Shown here: piece after piece, positions 1 to 7,665 of the stretch
Layout of the letters: every line of letters begins with the position of its first letter
Position numbering within the stretch: position 1 is the stretch's first letter
Assembly: GCA_964405335.1 (NCBI GenBank)
Contig: CAYONP010000009.1
Span: 1 to 64,000 of the forward strand
Origin: CAYONP01 sp964405335
GTDB lineage: Bacteria; Armatimonadota; UBA10988
Direction of reading: 5' to 3'
Length of the DNA: 64,000 nucleotides
Translations under genes and position numbers: made by a program
Notes under the pieces: generated by a model
The model's input: only the letters and a program-made list of their open reading frames with translations
What the model was told of the DNA's origin: nothing
Databases searched by the model: none

Positions 1-60
1 CACGCCCAGCGCGAGCCGGGCGGCGAGGACGGGCACGACCAACACCCACAACCCCCGCAT
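1..60 (-). CDS. N-terminal fragment of a secreted or membrane protein
   Basis: An ATG at 60 reads leftward out of the window, one base after the sialidase stop codon. The visible 20 codons encode a basic start (MRG) followed by an unbroken hydrophobic stretch, which is typical of a signal peptide or first membrane helix. The tight spacing suggests co-transcription with the sialidase and oxidoreductase genes upstream. The function cannot be judged from this fragment. Confidence 0.4.
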   Translation of the reverse strand, partial: MRGLWVLVVPVLAARLALGV

Positions 61-61
61 T

Positions 62-1114
62 TCACTCTCCCAGCGCATCCCCGCCATCGGTCACCCACTC
101 CAAGGTGAATCGCGCCAGGCTCAGCTTGTCGCTGTACCGACCCGTGCCGTTCTCAAACAAACACAGAATCGTCCCGTCGGGCAGCAGCGCGAGGTCGCTG
201 TAGGCGCCCAAATCATCGCTCAACCGCCGCTTCACCGGCCAGGTCAGTCCATCGTCATATGACAGACGGATGGTCTCGTTTCGGCGCTCGGTAGGATGAT
301 CAGGATTGCTGAACAACACTCTCGGCAACGTTCCCGGAAGCGGCAGCAGGCTGGCCTGGACCGTCGGATCGTCGAGCCCGGCCACCCGCTCCGGCGGAGA
401 CCAGCTCTCGCCTCCGTCGCCGCTCTGCGACCAGGCCCGGCCGCCGTCGCGCTCGCCGTAGCGGACCGTCAGGTAGACCGACCCGTCGCGCCGCTCGAAG
501 GCCAGCGCCTCGTTGCAGTTGGCGATGCTGTCGGGCACCAAACCGGCCGCCCGCCAGGTCAGCCCCAGGTCGTCGCTGACCAGCGCGCCGGTGCGGTACC
601 AGTCGCCCGGACCGTTGAGCCAGACCGGCACCAGCAGCCGGCCCGAGCCAAGCTGCAGTCCATGCCCCGGCCCGGTGGCGCAACGGCGCCAGTCGACCGG
701 GAACCCGCGCAGCTCGCCCGTGATCTCCCGCGGCGCCGACCAGCTCGCGCCTTCGTTATCACTCCGGACATAGAACGCACGTTCATTATTACGGCAGTAG
801 AGCAGATGCACCGCACCGGTCTCGCGGTCGACGATGGGGCAGGGGTTGCCCATCGTGACGTCGCCCTCTTCGGCGGCGAGGATAGCGGGCTCGCCCCAGG
901 TCAACCCGCCGTCGACGCTGCGGCGCAGCATCAGGTCGATGTCGCCGTCGTCGCGGCACGAGTTCCGCCGCGCCTCGCAGAAGGCCAGCACCGCCCCCGA
1001 CCGGCAGACGACCAGCGCCGGAATGCGATAACAAGAGTACCCACCCACACCGCCCGTCCAGAGGTCCTGGTGGGTGGGCTGCGTGGTTGCGAGAAGGGTG
1101 GTGATGATCAGCAT
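62..1114 (-). CDS. Exo-alpha-sialidase (neuraminidase-fold, BNR repeats)
   Basis: This 350-residue protein carries the hallmarks of six-bladed sialidases. There is an early YRIP motif (about residues 28-31) supplying a carboxylate-binding arginine. Five Asp-boxes (S-x-D-x-G-x-x-W type) include SVDGGLTW, SDNEGASW, SDDLGLTW, SGDGGESW and SYDDGLTW. A C-terminal YSDLALLPDG segment resembles the region with the catalytic tyrosine. Family members cleave terminal sialic acids or act on related sugars. The N-terminus is only weakly hydrophobic, so export is uncertain. The ATG at 1114 follows a strong GGAGGAG ribosome-binding site. It lies 3 bp after the oxidoreductase stop, so the two are probably one transcription unit for sugar scavenging. 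Substrate specificity is not established. Confidence 0.85.
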   Translation of the reverse strand: MLIITTLLATTQPTHQDLWTGGVGGYSCYRIPALVVCRSGAVLAFCEARRNSCRDDGDIDLMLRRSVDGGLTWGEPAILAAEEGDVTMGNPCPIVDRETGAVHLLYCRNNERAFYVRSDNEGASWSAPREITGELRGFPVDWRRCATGPGHGLQLGSGRLLVPVWLNGPGDWYRTGALVSDDLGLTWRAAGLVPDSIANCNEALAFERRDGSVYLTVRYGERDGGRAWSQSGDGGESWSPPERVAGLDDPTVQASLLPLPGTLPRVLFSNPDHPTERRNETIRLSYDDGLTWPVKRRLSDDLGAYSDLALLPDGTILCLFENGTGRYSDKLSLARFTLEWVTDGGDALGE

Positions 1115-1117
1115 CGG

Positions 1118-2212
1118 CTACTCCTCCGGCGCATCGCCGAAGTCCGGGATGCTCAGCCGCTCGCCACCCCGCATCGCCGACTCGTGCGCCAGTAGTCCGG
1201 GAACGAAGTATCGCATGGCCTCCCAGACGTTGATTCGCGGGTGACGATCCTCGACGATCGAGCGCACGAACTCGTGCACCAAGTAGGCGTGCGAGCCGCC
1301 GTGGCCGCCCTTGTCGGCGGCTAGAGCCGGCGGCAGCGGCTCGATCTCCTCGTCGAACGCGATCGCCTCGATGCCCTGCTTGGTCGCCCACTGCGGCGTG
1401 CCGGACCAGGCCTCGTAGGTCGCCTCGGTGCCGACCACGCGAGTGACCCGCTCCGCACCAGGATAGCCGCACGCCCGGTACTCACAGATCCGCGCCACAC
1501 TCCCATCGGCCAAGCCGAACAGCGCGGTCTCGTTGGCATACGTATTGCCCGAGATCGTATCCTTGCGATGCCAATCATCGTTCGGCTTCTCGAATCCGAG
1601 GCACGATACGCTGACCGCGTGGCTGTTGGTGATGGTCACCGGGAAGCACATCGAGTGGGTCGGGTAGTGCATCGGCACCCCGCCCGACTTGCTCGGGCCC
1701 CAGTCCTTGCCCCAGCGCCAGCGGGCCACCTCGCGCAGGCCGTGGTCGACGTCGTGCAGATACTCGGCCTCAACCAACGCAACGGTACCGAACTCGCCCG
1801 CCCGGGCCCGTTGCCGGCAGTAGGCGGCGTCGCGTCGGAAGTAACTCGTCTCGCCCATCATGTAGTGCAGTCCGGTCTCGCGCACGGCGCTGACCAGCGC
1901 CTGACACTCGGCCAGACTGGCCGCCGCGGGCACGGCGCTGTAGACGTGCTTGCCCGACCGCAGCACCTGCACCGCCTGCGGCGCGTGCTTCCAGTGCTGG
2001 GTGATCAGCACCACGGCGTCGAGTGAACTGTCACAGAGATCATCGAGGCTTTGGTAGGTCTCCGTCACGCCGAACCGCGCGGCGCACTCGCCCAGTTTCT
2101 CCGGGTCGAGGTCGCACAGGGCGAACCGTTCCACCTCGGGGTGCTGCTGGTACAGCCCCATGAAGTGCCGGCCGAACGAGCCGCAGCCGACCAGGCCCAC
2201 GCCGATGCCCAT
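1118..2212 (-). CDS. Gfo/Idh/MocA family oxidoreductase lacking the EKP motif
   Basis: About 364 residues. The N-terminus has a Rossmann nucleotide-binding loop (GLVGCGSFG), followed by the Gfo/Idh/MocA alpha/beta C-terminal domain. These enzymes usually oxidise or epimerise sugars with NAD(P). The usual E-K-P triplet, whose lysine is catalytic, is replaced by SAVP at the matching place (GKHVYSAVPAAAS). Catalysis may therefore differ or be lost. I chose the ATG at 2212 because GGAG lies six bases upstream; a GTG at 2224 is an in-frame alternative. The gene sits directly upstream of the sialidase, so a role in amino-sugar or glycan catabolism is a reasonable inference. Confidence 0.85.
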   Translation of the reverse strand: MGIGVGLVGCGSFGRHFMGLYQQHPEVERFALCDLDPEKLGECAARFGVTETYQSLDDLCDSSLDAVVLITQHWKHAPQAVQVLRSGKHVYSAVPAAASLAECQALVSAVRETGLHYMMGETSYFRRDAAYCRQRARAGEFGTVALVEAEYLHDVDHGLREVARWRWGKDWGPSKSGGVPMHYPTHSMCFPVTITNSHAVSVSCLGFEKPNDDWHRKDTISGNTYANETALFGLADGSVARICEYRACGYPGAERVTRVVGTEATYEAWSGTPQWATKQGIEAIAFDEEIEPLPPALAADKGGHGGSHAYLVHEFVRSIVEDRHPRINVWEAMRYFVPGLLAHESAMRGGERLSIPDFGDAPEE

Positions 2213-2280
2213 CGCCATCTCCACGCCGGCGCGATGGTACGCCGGCGGCGGGAGCAGGGCAAATCCAAGGCGTCGCTGCG

Positions 2281-2309
2281 TTGACCGTTAGCCGGCTCAG
2301 TGCTACGCT
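2281..2309 (+). promoter_or_regulatory. Sigma-70-type promoter for the small gene at 2319
   Basis: TTGACC (2281-2286) and TACGCT (2304-2309) are separated by 17 bp, and the -10 is preceded by TGC as in extended -10 elements. The predicted start site is about 2316, within a few bases of the GTG at 2319, so the message may be leaderless. No experimental support. Confidence 0.5.
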
Positions 2310-2318
2310 GAGGGCGTT

Positions 2319-2567
2319 GTGCCGGGCCTGGAGCGCGCGGTGCTGATCATTCGCTTGACCGAGCTGCGTGATGGCACGATCGTCGCCGAGACGCCGCGTC
2401 AGGTGATCGGTCGCTTCCCCAACTCGACGCGTCAAGACGTGATTGCCTACCTCCAGCACAAGGCGCGCGAGTGCGACGAGCAACTGCGCATCGTCGAGAG
2501 CTTCGACGAGGTCGACGCGGATGGTCCGGTCAACTTCAAGAAGCTGATGCGGCGCGATCGCAAGTAG
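2319..2567 (+). CDS. Small hypothetical protein, 82 aa, possibly leaderless
   Basis: This is a charged, soluble 82-residue protein with no membrane segment or recognised domain. It has a beta-rich start (VLIIRLTEL) and a lysine/arginine-rich end. It begins with GTG just after a good promoter and has no upstream Shine-Dalgarno sequence, which fits leaderless translation. It is flanked by the divergent oxidoreductase and the convergent cold-shock gene, and its stop lies 26 bp from the cold-shock stop. I regard it as real because of the promoter and its amino-acid composition, but I do not recognise the family. Confidence 0.55.
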   Translation: MPGLERAVLIIRLTELRDGTIVAETPRQVIGRFPNSTRQDVIAYLQHKARECDEQLRIVESFDEVDADGPVNFKKLMRRDRK

Positions 2568-2592
2568 CCCTGCGCGACGCGGGGCGGGCGGT

Positions 2593-2799
2593 TCAGGCCT
2601 TCGGAGTGACGGCGGTCGCGCGGGGCCCGCGGCCCTCGTCGACAACCTCGTACTCGACCTCCTGACCTTCGACCAGCGTCTTGTAACCCTGGGCGGAGAT
2701 CACCGAGTAGTGGACGAACACATCCTGCCCGCCGTTCTCCTGCTCGATGAACCCATAGCCCTTCTGGTCATTGAACCACTTTACCTTGCCGACAGCCAT
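2593..2799 (-). CDS. cspA: Cold-shock domain protein (CspA family)
   Basis: The 68-residue single cold-shock domain contains both RNA-binding motifs, KGYGFI (RNP1) and VFVHY (RNP2). Such proteins bind single-stranded RNA or DNA and act as RNA chaperones in the cytoplasm. Length and ending (ATAVTPKA) are typical. The ATG at 2799 is preceded by GAAGG and GGTTGAG. A good promoter lies about 80 bp upstream of the start, leaving a leader of the kind often found in csp messages. Whether this copy is cold-induced cannot be told. Confidence 0.93.
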   Translation of the reverse strand: MAVGKVKWFNDQKGYGFIEQENGGQDVFVHYSVISAQGYKTLVEGQEVEYEVVDEGRGPRATAVTPKA

Positions 2800-2884
2800 C
2801 TCAACCTACCGCCTTCTTCTGGTCGGGCCTTGGTCCTGATGCGGAATCCGCTCCGTCCATGACCAAGAGGCCACCATCGTCTCG

Positions 2885-2913
2885 ATTCTAAGGTCTCCTC
2901 GGCTGCGGCGCAA
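2885..2913 (-). promoter_or_regulatory. Sigma-70-type promoter for the cold-shock gene
   Basis: On the minus strand TTGCGC (2913-2908) and TAGAAT (2890-2885) are spaced by 17 bp. The predicted transcript start near 2878 gives a leader of about 79 nt before the ATG at 2799. Confidence 0.55.
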
Positions 2914-3030
2914 CGCGCGCAAGCCCCCAAATGTCACCACCTGTTCACATCTCCGCAAGATCTCGCTCCGGAATCGGGTTTGGTGGCCGATCAATTGGGG
3001 AACCGCGCCGCGTCGAAAGCTCGCTCTGGG

Positions 3031-3120
3031 CGCGGGCGTCCCCGCCCGCCGGCGGCTCGCTCGAAGCGCGGGCGTCTTCGCCGGCCCGTTCTGAGCGGAG
3101 CGCGGGCGTCCCCGCCCGCC
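3031..3120. repeat. Cluster of three GCGGGCGTCCCCGCCCGC-type palindromes
   Basis: Three short palindromic units lie at about 3032-3050, 3067-3086 and 3101-3120, within the 445-bp gene-free stretch 2800-3244. Related units occur at about 28534, 28761, 29687 and 29725. They look like dispersed intergenic palindromes (REP-like) and could form RNA hairpins at transcript ends. No gene is evident in 2800-3244. Confidence 0.6.
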
Positions 3121-3155
3121 ATCTGCTCGTGCCGGCGATTCGATTTGGCCAATCC

Positions 3156-3170
3156 TGGTCATTTCACTGC
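3156..3170 (+). promoter_or_regulatory. Weak sigma-54-like site upstream of flhA
   Basis: TGG-TCATTTCACT-GC keeps the GG-N10-GC spacing of sigma-54 promoters, but the -24 (TGGTCA) and -12 (CTGC) boxes are not ideal. It lies in a locally AT-richer patch 75 bp before flhA. GG-N10-GC is frequent by chance at this base composition, so this is only a candidate. Confidence 0.22.
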
Positions 3171-3208
3171 CGCTTAGGCGCGGGCAGGATGGCCTCCGTG
3201 CGGCCAGC

Positions 3209-3226
3209 GCTTAAGCCCGCTTAAGC
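3209..3226. promoter_or_regulatory. Paired palindrome GCTTAAGC-cc-GCTTAAGC before flhA
   Basis: Two identical self-complementary octamers are separated by 2 bp, about 20 bp upstream of the flhA start. The same arrangement (AGTTAAGC-ga-GCTTAAGC) occurs at 33178-33195 before fliO, and one octamer lies at 8897-8904 before flgF. The octamer is AT-rich compared with its surroundings. This may be an operator for a flagellar regulator; it is an inference from position and recurrence only. Confidence 0.35.
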
Positions 3227-3244
3227 CCGCCGCCGGGAAGCCTG

Positions 3245-5323
3245 ATGAGCAGCAACGTCGCCGCGCAGCCCGCCGCCGGAGCCAACCTGGCCGGCCTGCT
3301 GCGCCGCAACGAAGTCTGGATGGCCGCCGCGGCGATCGGCATCGTGATGATGTTGGTCCTGCCGCTGCCCACCCCGCTGCTCGACCTGCTGCTGGTCGCC
3401 AATGTGGCCTTCAGCCTGGCCGTGCTGCTGGTCACCACTTACCTGCACAGCCCGCTCGAGTTCAGCGTCTTCCCCAGCCTGTTGCTGTTCACCGCCCTGT
3501 TCCGCCTCGGGTTGAGCATCAGCGTGATGCGCGCCATCCTCAGCCACGCCGAGGCGGGCACCGTGGTCGCCGCCTTCGGCAACATGGTCCTCGGCGGCAA
3601 CTACGTGATCGGCTTCGTGCTCTTCCTGACCTTGGTGATCGTGCAGTTCATCGTCGTCACCGGTGGCACCAGCCGCATCGCCGAGGTGGTCGCGCGGTTC
3701 ACCCTCGACGCCATGCCCGGCAAGCAGATGGCCATCGACGCCGATCTGAACGCCGGCAGCATCACCGAGGACGAGGCCCGGCAGCGGCGGCGGCAGGTGG
3801 CTCAAGAGGCCGACTTCTACGGCGCCATGGACGGCGCCAGCAAGTTCGTCAAGGGCGACGGCATCGCGGCGCTGGTGATCACCGCCATCTGCATCCTCGG
3901 CGGCATCGTGATCGGCGTGGTCCAGTTGCGCATGGACCTCGTCTCGGCCCTCGAGCTCTATGCCCTGCTGACCGTGGGCCAGGGCCTGGTGGTCCAGATC
4001 CCCGGTCTGCTGATGTCGGCGGCGAGCGGGTTGATCGTCACCCGCGCCGCGGCCGAGGGCAACCTGTCCGACGACCTGATCGCGCAGATCACCAGCCGCA
4101 CCGAGGCGCTGACCGCCGCCGGCGTCGGCTGCTGCGCACTGGCGGTGATGCCCGGCCTGCCCAAGTTGCCGCTGCTCGTGCTCGGCGCGGCGCTGATCTT
4201 GGGTGCTCGACGACTGGCGGCGCTGCAGCGCGAACGGGCGGCGGCGCCCGAGCCGACCGACCGGCCGGCGCCGCAGCAGACGCTCGACATGGCTCAGCAT
4301 CTGCCGCTCGACGCGCTCGAGCTCGAGATCGGCTACGGCCTGGTGCCGCTGGCGATGCAAAGCGAGGGCGGGCAGTTGCTCGAGCGGATCACCGGCCTGC
4401 GCAAGCAGTTGGCGCAGGAGCTGGGGCTGATTGTCCCGCCGATCCGGGTGCGCGACAACGTCTCGCTCGATCCCAACCACTACCTGCTGCGCCTGCGCGG
4501 CGTGGCGGTGGCCGAGGGTGACATCCTGCCGCGCTTCTTCCTCGCGTTGAACGGCGGCGAGGTGAAGGAAGCGCTCGACGGCGACCACACCAACGACCCG
4601 ACCTTCGGTCTGCCCGCGCTGTGGGTCTCGCCCGACGAGCGGAGTGAGGCGCAGCGGCGCGGCTACATCGTGATCGACGCGGCGAGCGTCTGTGTCACCC
4701 ACCTGGGCGAGGCCCTGCGTGGCCAGGCGGCGCGACTGCTCACCCGCCAGGAGTTGAGCAAGCTGCTCGAGGTGGCGCGGGCCGACAACCCGGCGGTAGT
4801 CGACGACCTGGTGCCCGACTCGGTGTCCAAGGCGGTGCTCCAGCAGGTGCTGCAGAACCTGCTCCACGAGCGGGTGCCCGTGCGCGACCTGGTCGGCATC
4901 CTGGAGGCTCTCGGCGAGGTCGTGCCGCGGACCGGCAGCATCGATGAGATGGCCGAGTATGTCCGCCGCCGACTGGCCCGGGCGATTCTCACGCCGCTGG
5001 CGCCCGACGGCCGCGAGCTGCCTGCCCTGGTGCTGGAGCCACAGCTCGAGAAGCGGCTGGCCGAGACCATCGGCGAGACCTCGTTCGGCGGCCAGCTCCA
5101 GCTCTCGCCCGAGTTGATGCAGACGCTGGTCGACGGCCTGGGCAAGCAGGTCGAGGCGCTGGCCAACGACGGCCACCAGCCGGTCCTGATCTGCTCGAGC
5201 CGCCTCCGTCTGCCACTCCGCCGGCTGCTCTGCCGGTTCATCAGCCGCCTGGTCGTGGTCGCCTACGACGAGGTCGCCGAGGCCGGCGTCACGCTCCGCA
5301 CGCTCGGCATGGTGCAGGTATAA
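3245..5323 (+). CDS. flhA: Flagellar type III export apparatus protein FlhA
   Basis: 692 residues, the usual length. The N-terminal half is a multi-span inner-membrane region. It holds the FHIPEP family signature at about residues 143-163 (AEVVARFTLDAMPGKQMAID). From about residue 330 a soluble domain extends into the cytoplasm, where FlhA docks chaperone-substrate complexes and helps energise export. The ATG at 3245 has a modest GGGAAG upstream. flhF follows after 3 bp. Normally flhB lies directly before flhA; here flhB is 26.5 kb away on the other strand, while flhA starts a new transcription unit. Confidence 0.97.
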   Translation: MSSNVAAQPAAGANLAGLLRRNEVWMAAAAIGIVMMLVLPLPTPLLDLLLVANVAFSLAVLLVTTYLHSPLEFSVFPSLLLFTALFRLGLSISVMRAILSHAEAGTVVAAFGNMVLGGNYVIGFVLFLTLVIVQFIVVTGGTSRIAEVVARFTLDAMPGKQMAIDADLNAGSITEDEARQRRRQVAQEADFYGAMDGASKFVKGDGIAALVITAICILGGIVIGVVQLRMDLVSALELYALLTVGQGLVVQIPGLLMSAASGLIVTRAAAEGNLSDDLIAQITSRTEALTAAGVGCCALAVMPGLPKLPLLVLGAALILGARRLAALQRERAAAPEPTDRPAPQQTLDMAQHLPLDALELEIGYGLVPLAMQSEGGQLLERITGLRKQLAQELGLIVPPIRVRDNVSLDPNHYLLRLRGVAVAEGDILPRFFLALNGGEVKEALDGDHTNDPTFGLPALWVSPDERSEAQRRGYIVIDAASVCVTHLGEALRGQAARLLTRQELSKLLEVARADNPAVVDDLVPDSVSKAVLQQVLQNLLHERVPVRDLVGILEALGEVVPRTGSIDEMAEYVRRRLARAILTPLAPDGRELPALVLEPQLEKRLAETIGETSFGGQLQLSPELMQTLVDGLGKQVEALANDGHQPVLICSSRLRLPLRRLLCRFISRLVVVAYDEVAEAGVTLRTLGMVQV

Positions 5324-5326
5324 CCG

Positions 5327-6559
5327 ATGACCATCAAACGTTACGAAGGCCAATACGTCCACGAGGTGATTGCCCGCATCCGCGAGGAGCTCGGGCCCGA
5401 GGCGGTGGTGCTGCACACCCGCTGGCGCAACCCCGCCGGCCTGCAGCGGCTGCTCGGCCGCCAGGGCGTCGAGGTCTGGGCGTCCGAAGCCGGCCTGGCT
5501 CGTGAGGCCGACGAGGCCATCGCGCCGGAGCCCGAGCCGGCGGCCAATGGGCAGGCGAACGGGCAGGCCAATGGCGAGGTGACCGGACCAAGCGCCGCCC
5601 GCGCGCTGGCGCTGAGGCAGACGCTGGCGACGCTGGAGGCCGAGCCGCCGACGCCCGAGCCGAAGCGAACGACCCTGCCGTCGGTCCCGGCGGCGCCGGC
5701 GCCCGACGCCGATCCGGCCAGCCGCGAGGTGTCGCGCATCGTGGCACGGCTCGAGCAGAAGCTCGATTCGCTGCGCGAGCGGCTCGAGTCGGGCGGCATC
5801 CAGGCGGCGGGCAACCGCTGCCGGGCGCTGATCGAGGTCGGCATCGACCCCGAGGTGGCCGCCGAGATTGTCGACGCCGCGGACGAGTCGAGCGTTGGCG
5901 AGGTGCTCGGCCGCTGCTTCAAGGCGGTGCCCGAGTGGAGATTGGATCAGCCCCGCGTGGTGGTTCTCGCCGGGCCCAGCGGCGCGGGCAAGACCAGCAC
6001 CGTGGCCAAGCTGGCGGCGCGGTTCGGCCTGCGTGGCGGCCGGCGCGTGCTGCTGGTCAGTTGCGACACGCAACGGGTCGGCACGTTCGAGCAGATCCAG
6101 GCGCTCGGCGAGCTGATGGAGCTGCCGGTGACGGTCGTCCGCACCGCCGCCGAGGCAGCCGCTAAGCTCCGCGGCGTGCGGCACGCCTTTGACCTGATTC
6201 TGATCGACACCCCGGCGGTCAACGAGGACGCGGCCAGTTGGCGGCGGCTGACCGACATCCTGCTTGCGGTCGAGCCCGACGAGGTGCAGGCGGTGCTCCC
6301 GGCGACGCTGCGCGGCAGCGACGCCCGCCGCGTGCTGACCCGCCTGACCGACGAGCTGCACGTTGCCGCGGTGGTGGTGACCAAGCTCGACGAGACCACC
6401 GCGCCGGGCCTGCTGGCCGACATCGCGTGGCGGCACGGCTTGCCCATTTCGTACCTCGGCTGCGGCCCCGAGATCCCCGCCGATCTCGAGCCGGCGCGCG
6501 CCGAGGCGTTGCTCGACCTGGTCTGGTCGAGCCGCCTGGCCCTGGCCCGGGACCACTGA
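5327..6559 (+). CDS. flhF: Flagellar SRP-type GTPase FlhF
   Basis: 410 residues. The first part starts like FlhF (MTIKRYEG, then an AL-type B region) and continues through a proline- and glutamate-rich linker. The NG GTPase domain starts near residue 207. It has a P-loop GPSGAGKTST, the DTQRVGTFEQ motif and TKLDE (G4). The G3 motif reads DTPAVNED rather than the usual DTAG, a noticeable deviation. FlhF sets the number and polar site of flagella together with FlhG, but no flhG gene follows. Instead a zinc-finger membrane protein begins 1 bp after the stop. Confidence 0.93.
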   Translation: MTIKRYEGQYVHEVIARIREELGPEAVVLHTRWRNPAGLQRLLGRQGVEVWASEAGLAREADEAIAPEPEPAANGQANGQANGEVTGPSAARALALRQTLATLEAEPPTPEPKRTTLPSVPAAPAPDADPASREVSRIVARLEQKLDSLRERLESGGIQAAGNRCRALIEVGIDPEVAAEIVDAADESSVGEVLGRCFKAVPEWRLDQPRVVVLAGPSGAGKTSTVAKLAARFGLRGGRRVLLVSCDTQRVGTFEQIQALGELMELPVTVVRTAAEAAAKLRGVRHAFDLILIDTPAVNEDAASWRRLTDILLAVEPDEVQAVLPATLRGSDARRVLTRLTDELHVAAVVVTKLDETTAPGLLADIAWRHGLPISYLGCGPEIPADLEPARAEALLDLVWSSRLALARDH

Positions 6560-6560
6560 G

Positions 6561-7022
6561 ATGAGGCGTCAACCGTTCCAGTTCATCCATGAGCAGGAGC
6601 TGCTCGAGCGGCTCAGCGACCCGCGACCGGCCGAGCCGCGGCCGGAACCGAAAGTGGCCGCGCTGCTCGATGCCAGCGATCCGATGGCGCGCGGGCTCGA
6701 CTGCCCCGACCTGGGCACGCTCGAGCGGCTCGTCTCACACCGCCTGCGCGGCCGCCGCGCGCGGCGCTGCCGGGCACACGTCGCCGCCTGCCCGAGTTGC
6801 CGGCGCTACCTGGCCGCGCTGCGCGAGGCGCTGCTGCTGCCGGCCCCCCGCCCGCTGCGGGCCAGCGCGCCTGAGCTGGGCGCGGCGCAGTGGCTCGGGC
6901 TGGCGCTGATGCTGGCCATGCTGTTGATCGCCAATACGCCGCTGCTCGACGCCCTGCTCGCCTTCGGTGAGCAGCCGACGACGATCAGCACCACGGCGCC
7001 GCGGGTGGAGGCCGAGCGATGA
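6561..7022 (+). CDS. Single-span membrane protein with HxxxCxxC zinc-finger motif
   Basis: 153 residues. A basic segment at about residues 55-80 contains CRAHVAACPSC, the H-x3-C-x2-C pattern of zf-HC2/ZAS anti-sigma factors. It is followed by one strong membrane helix (about residues 115-135) and a short outer tail. Anti-sigma factors of this layout hold a sigma factor at the membrane. It lies two genes before fliA, in the slot where flhG is usually found, so it could modulate FliA or another sigma factor. That role is inference. The start is 1 bp after flhF, and the ATG of the next gene overlaps its stop (ATGA). Confidence 0.75.
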   Translation: MRRQPFQFIHEQELLERLSDPRPAEPRPEPKVAALLDASDPMARGLDCPDLGTLERLVSHRLRGRRARRCRAHVAACPSCRRYLAALREALLLPAPRPLRASAPELGAAQWLGLALMLAMLLIANTPLLDALLAFGEQPTTISTTAPRVEAER

Positions 7023-7663
7023 GACTCCGCCAGCGCGTCACCGTCGAGGTGGTCGGCCAACGGCCGCCGCTGCGCTACACCAGCCGGCTCGAGTCCCTGG
7101 AGTCGGAGCACCTGCTGCTCACCCCGCCCCACTTCGGCGGCGGCGTGGTGCCGCTCGAGGTCGGCTGCCGGCTGCAGGTCACGCTGTTCGATGATGGCAC
7201 CGCCCAGAGCTTTGCCGCCGAGGTGGCCGAGCCGCTCGAGAGCGACGGCGCGCGGCTGCGCATCACCCGCCCGCGGCGACTGGTGCCGGTCCAGCGCCGC
7301 GAGCACTTTCGCGAGCCGGCGGTGCTGCCGATCCGCTGCCGCCTGGCCGCCGGTTCGCCCGTGGCGGTGCACGGACTGACCCGCAACGTCTCGGGCGGCG
7401 GGCTGCTGATGCGCACCGAGTCGCTGACCGAGCTGACCACGCTGCTCGAGCAGTTGCCCGCCGGCGCGCCGCTCTGGCTCGAGCTGAACCTGCCGCGCGA
7501 GCGGCTCGATTCGGCCGCCGACCTCCGCTGGTGGGGGGTCGACGAGTCGGCGCTGCAGGCCGACCTGGCGTTCAGCTTCGACCGCTTGCCCGTCGCCGCG
7601 CGCGAGGGGTTGATTAGGTTTCTGTTTGACCACCAACGACAAGCCCTACGGAAGGTGAGCTGA
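7019..7663 (+). CDS. PilZ-domain protein, YcgR-like c-di-GMP flagellar effector
   Basis: 214 residues. An N-terminal YcgR-type beta domain (residues 1-85) is followed by a PilZ domain. The c-di-GMP-binding arginines are visible in QRREHFREP (about residues 88-96), and the second motif appears as RNVSGGG (about 121-127, matching D/N-x-S-x-x-G). YcgR proteins slow the flagellar motor or bias its rotation when c-di-GMP is high. The gene overlaps its upstream neighbour by 4 bp and is followed directly by fliA, consistent with one operon. Confidence 0.88.
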   Translation: MRLRQRVTVEVVGQRPPLRYTSRLESLESEHLLLTPPHFGGGVVPLEVGCRLQVTLFDDGTAQSFAAEVAEPLESDGARLRITRPRRLVPVQRREHFREPAVLPIRCRLAAGSPVAVHGLTRNVSGGGLLMRTESLTELTTLLEQLPAGAPLWLELNLPRERLDSAADLRWWGVDESALQADLAFSFDRLPVAAREGLIRFLFDHQRQALRKVS

Positions 7664-7665
7664 CC

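Noticed and set aside
2806..3162. 118-codon minus-strand frame upstream of the cold-shock gene
   Set aside because: It consists of translated palindromic repeats and overlaps the csp promoter; the product is arginine/alanine-rich with no recognisable features.
3221..6556. 1111-codon open frame antisense to flhA and flhF
   Set aside because: It is a composition artefact of GC-rich codons: the sense strand carries clear FlhA and FlhF, while the antisense product is low-complexity (Q, R, H, A rich) with no motif.
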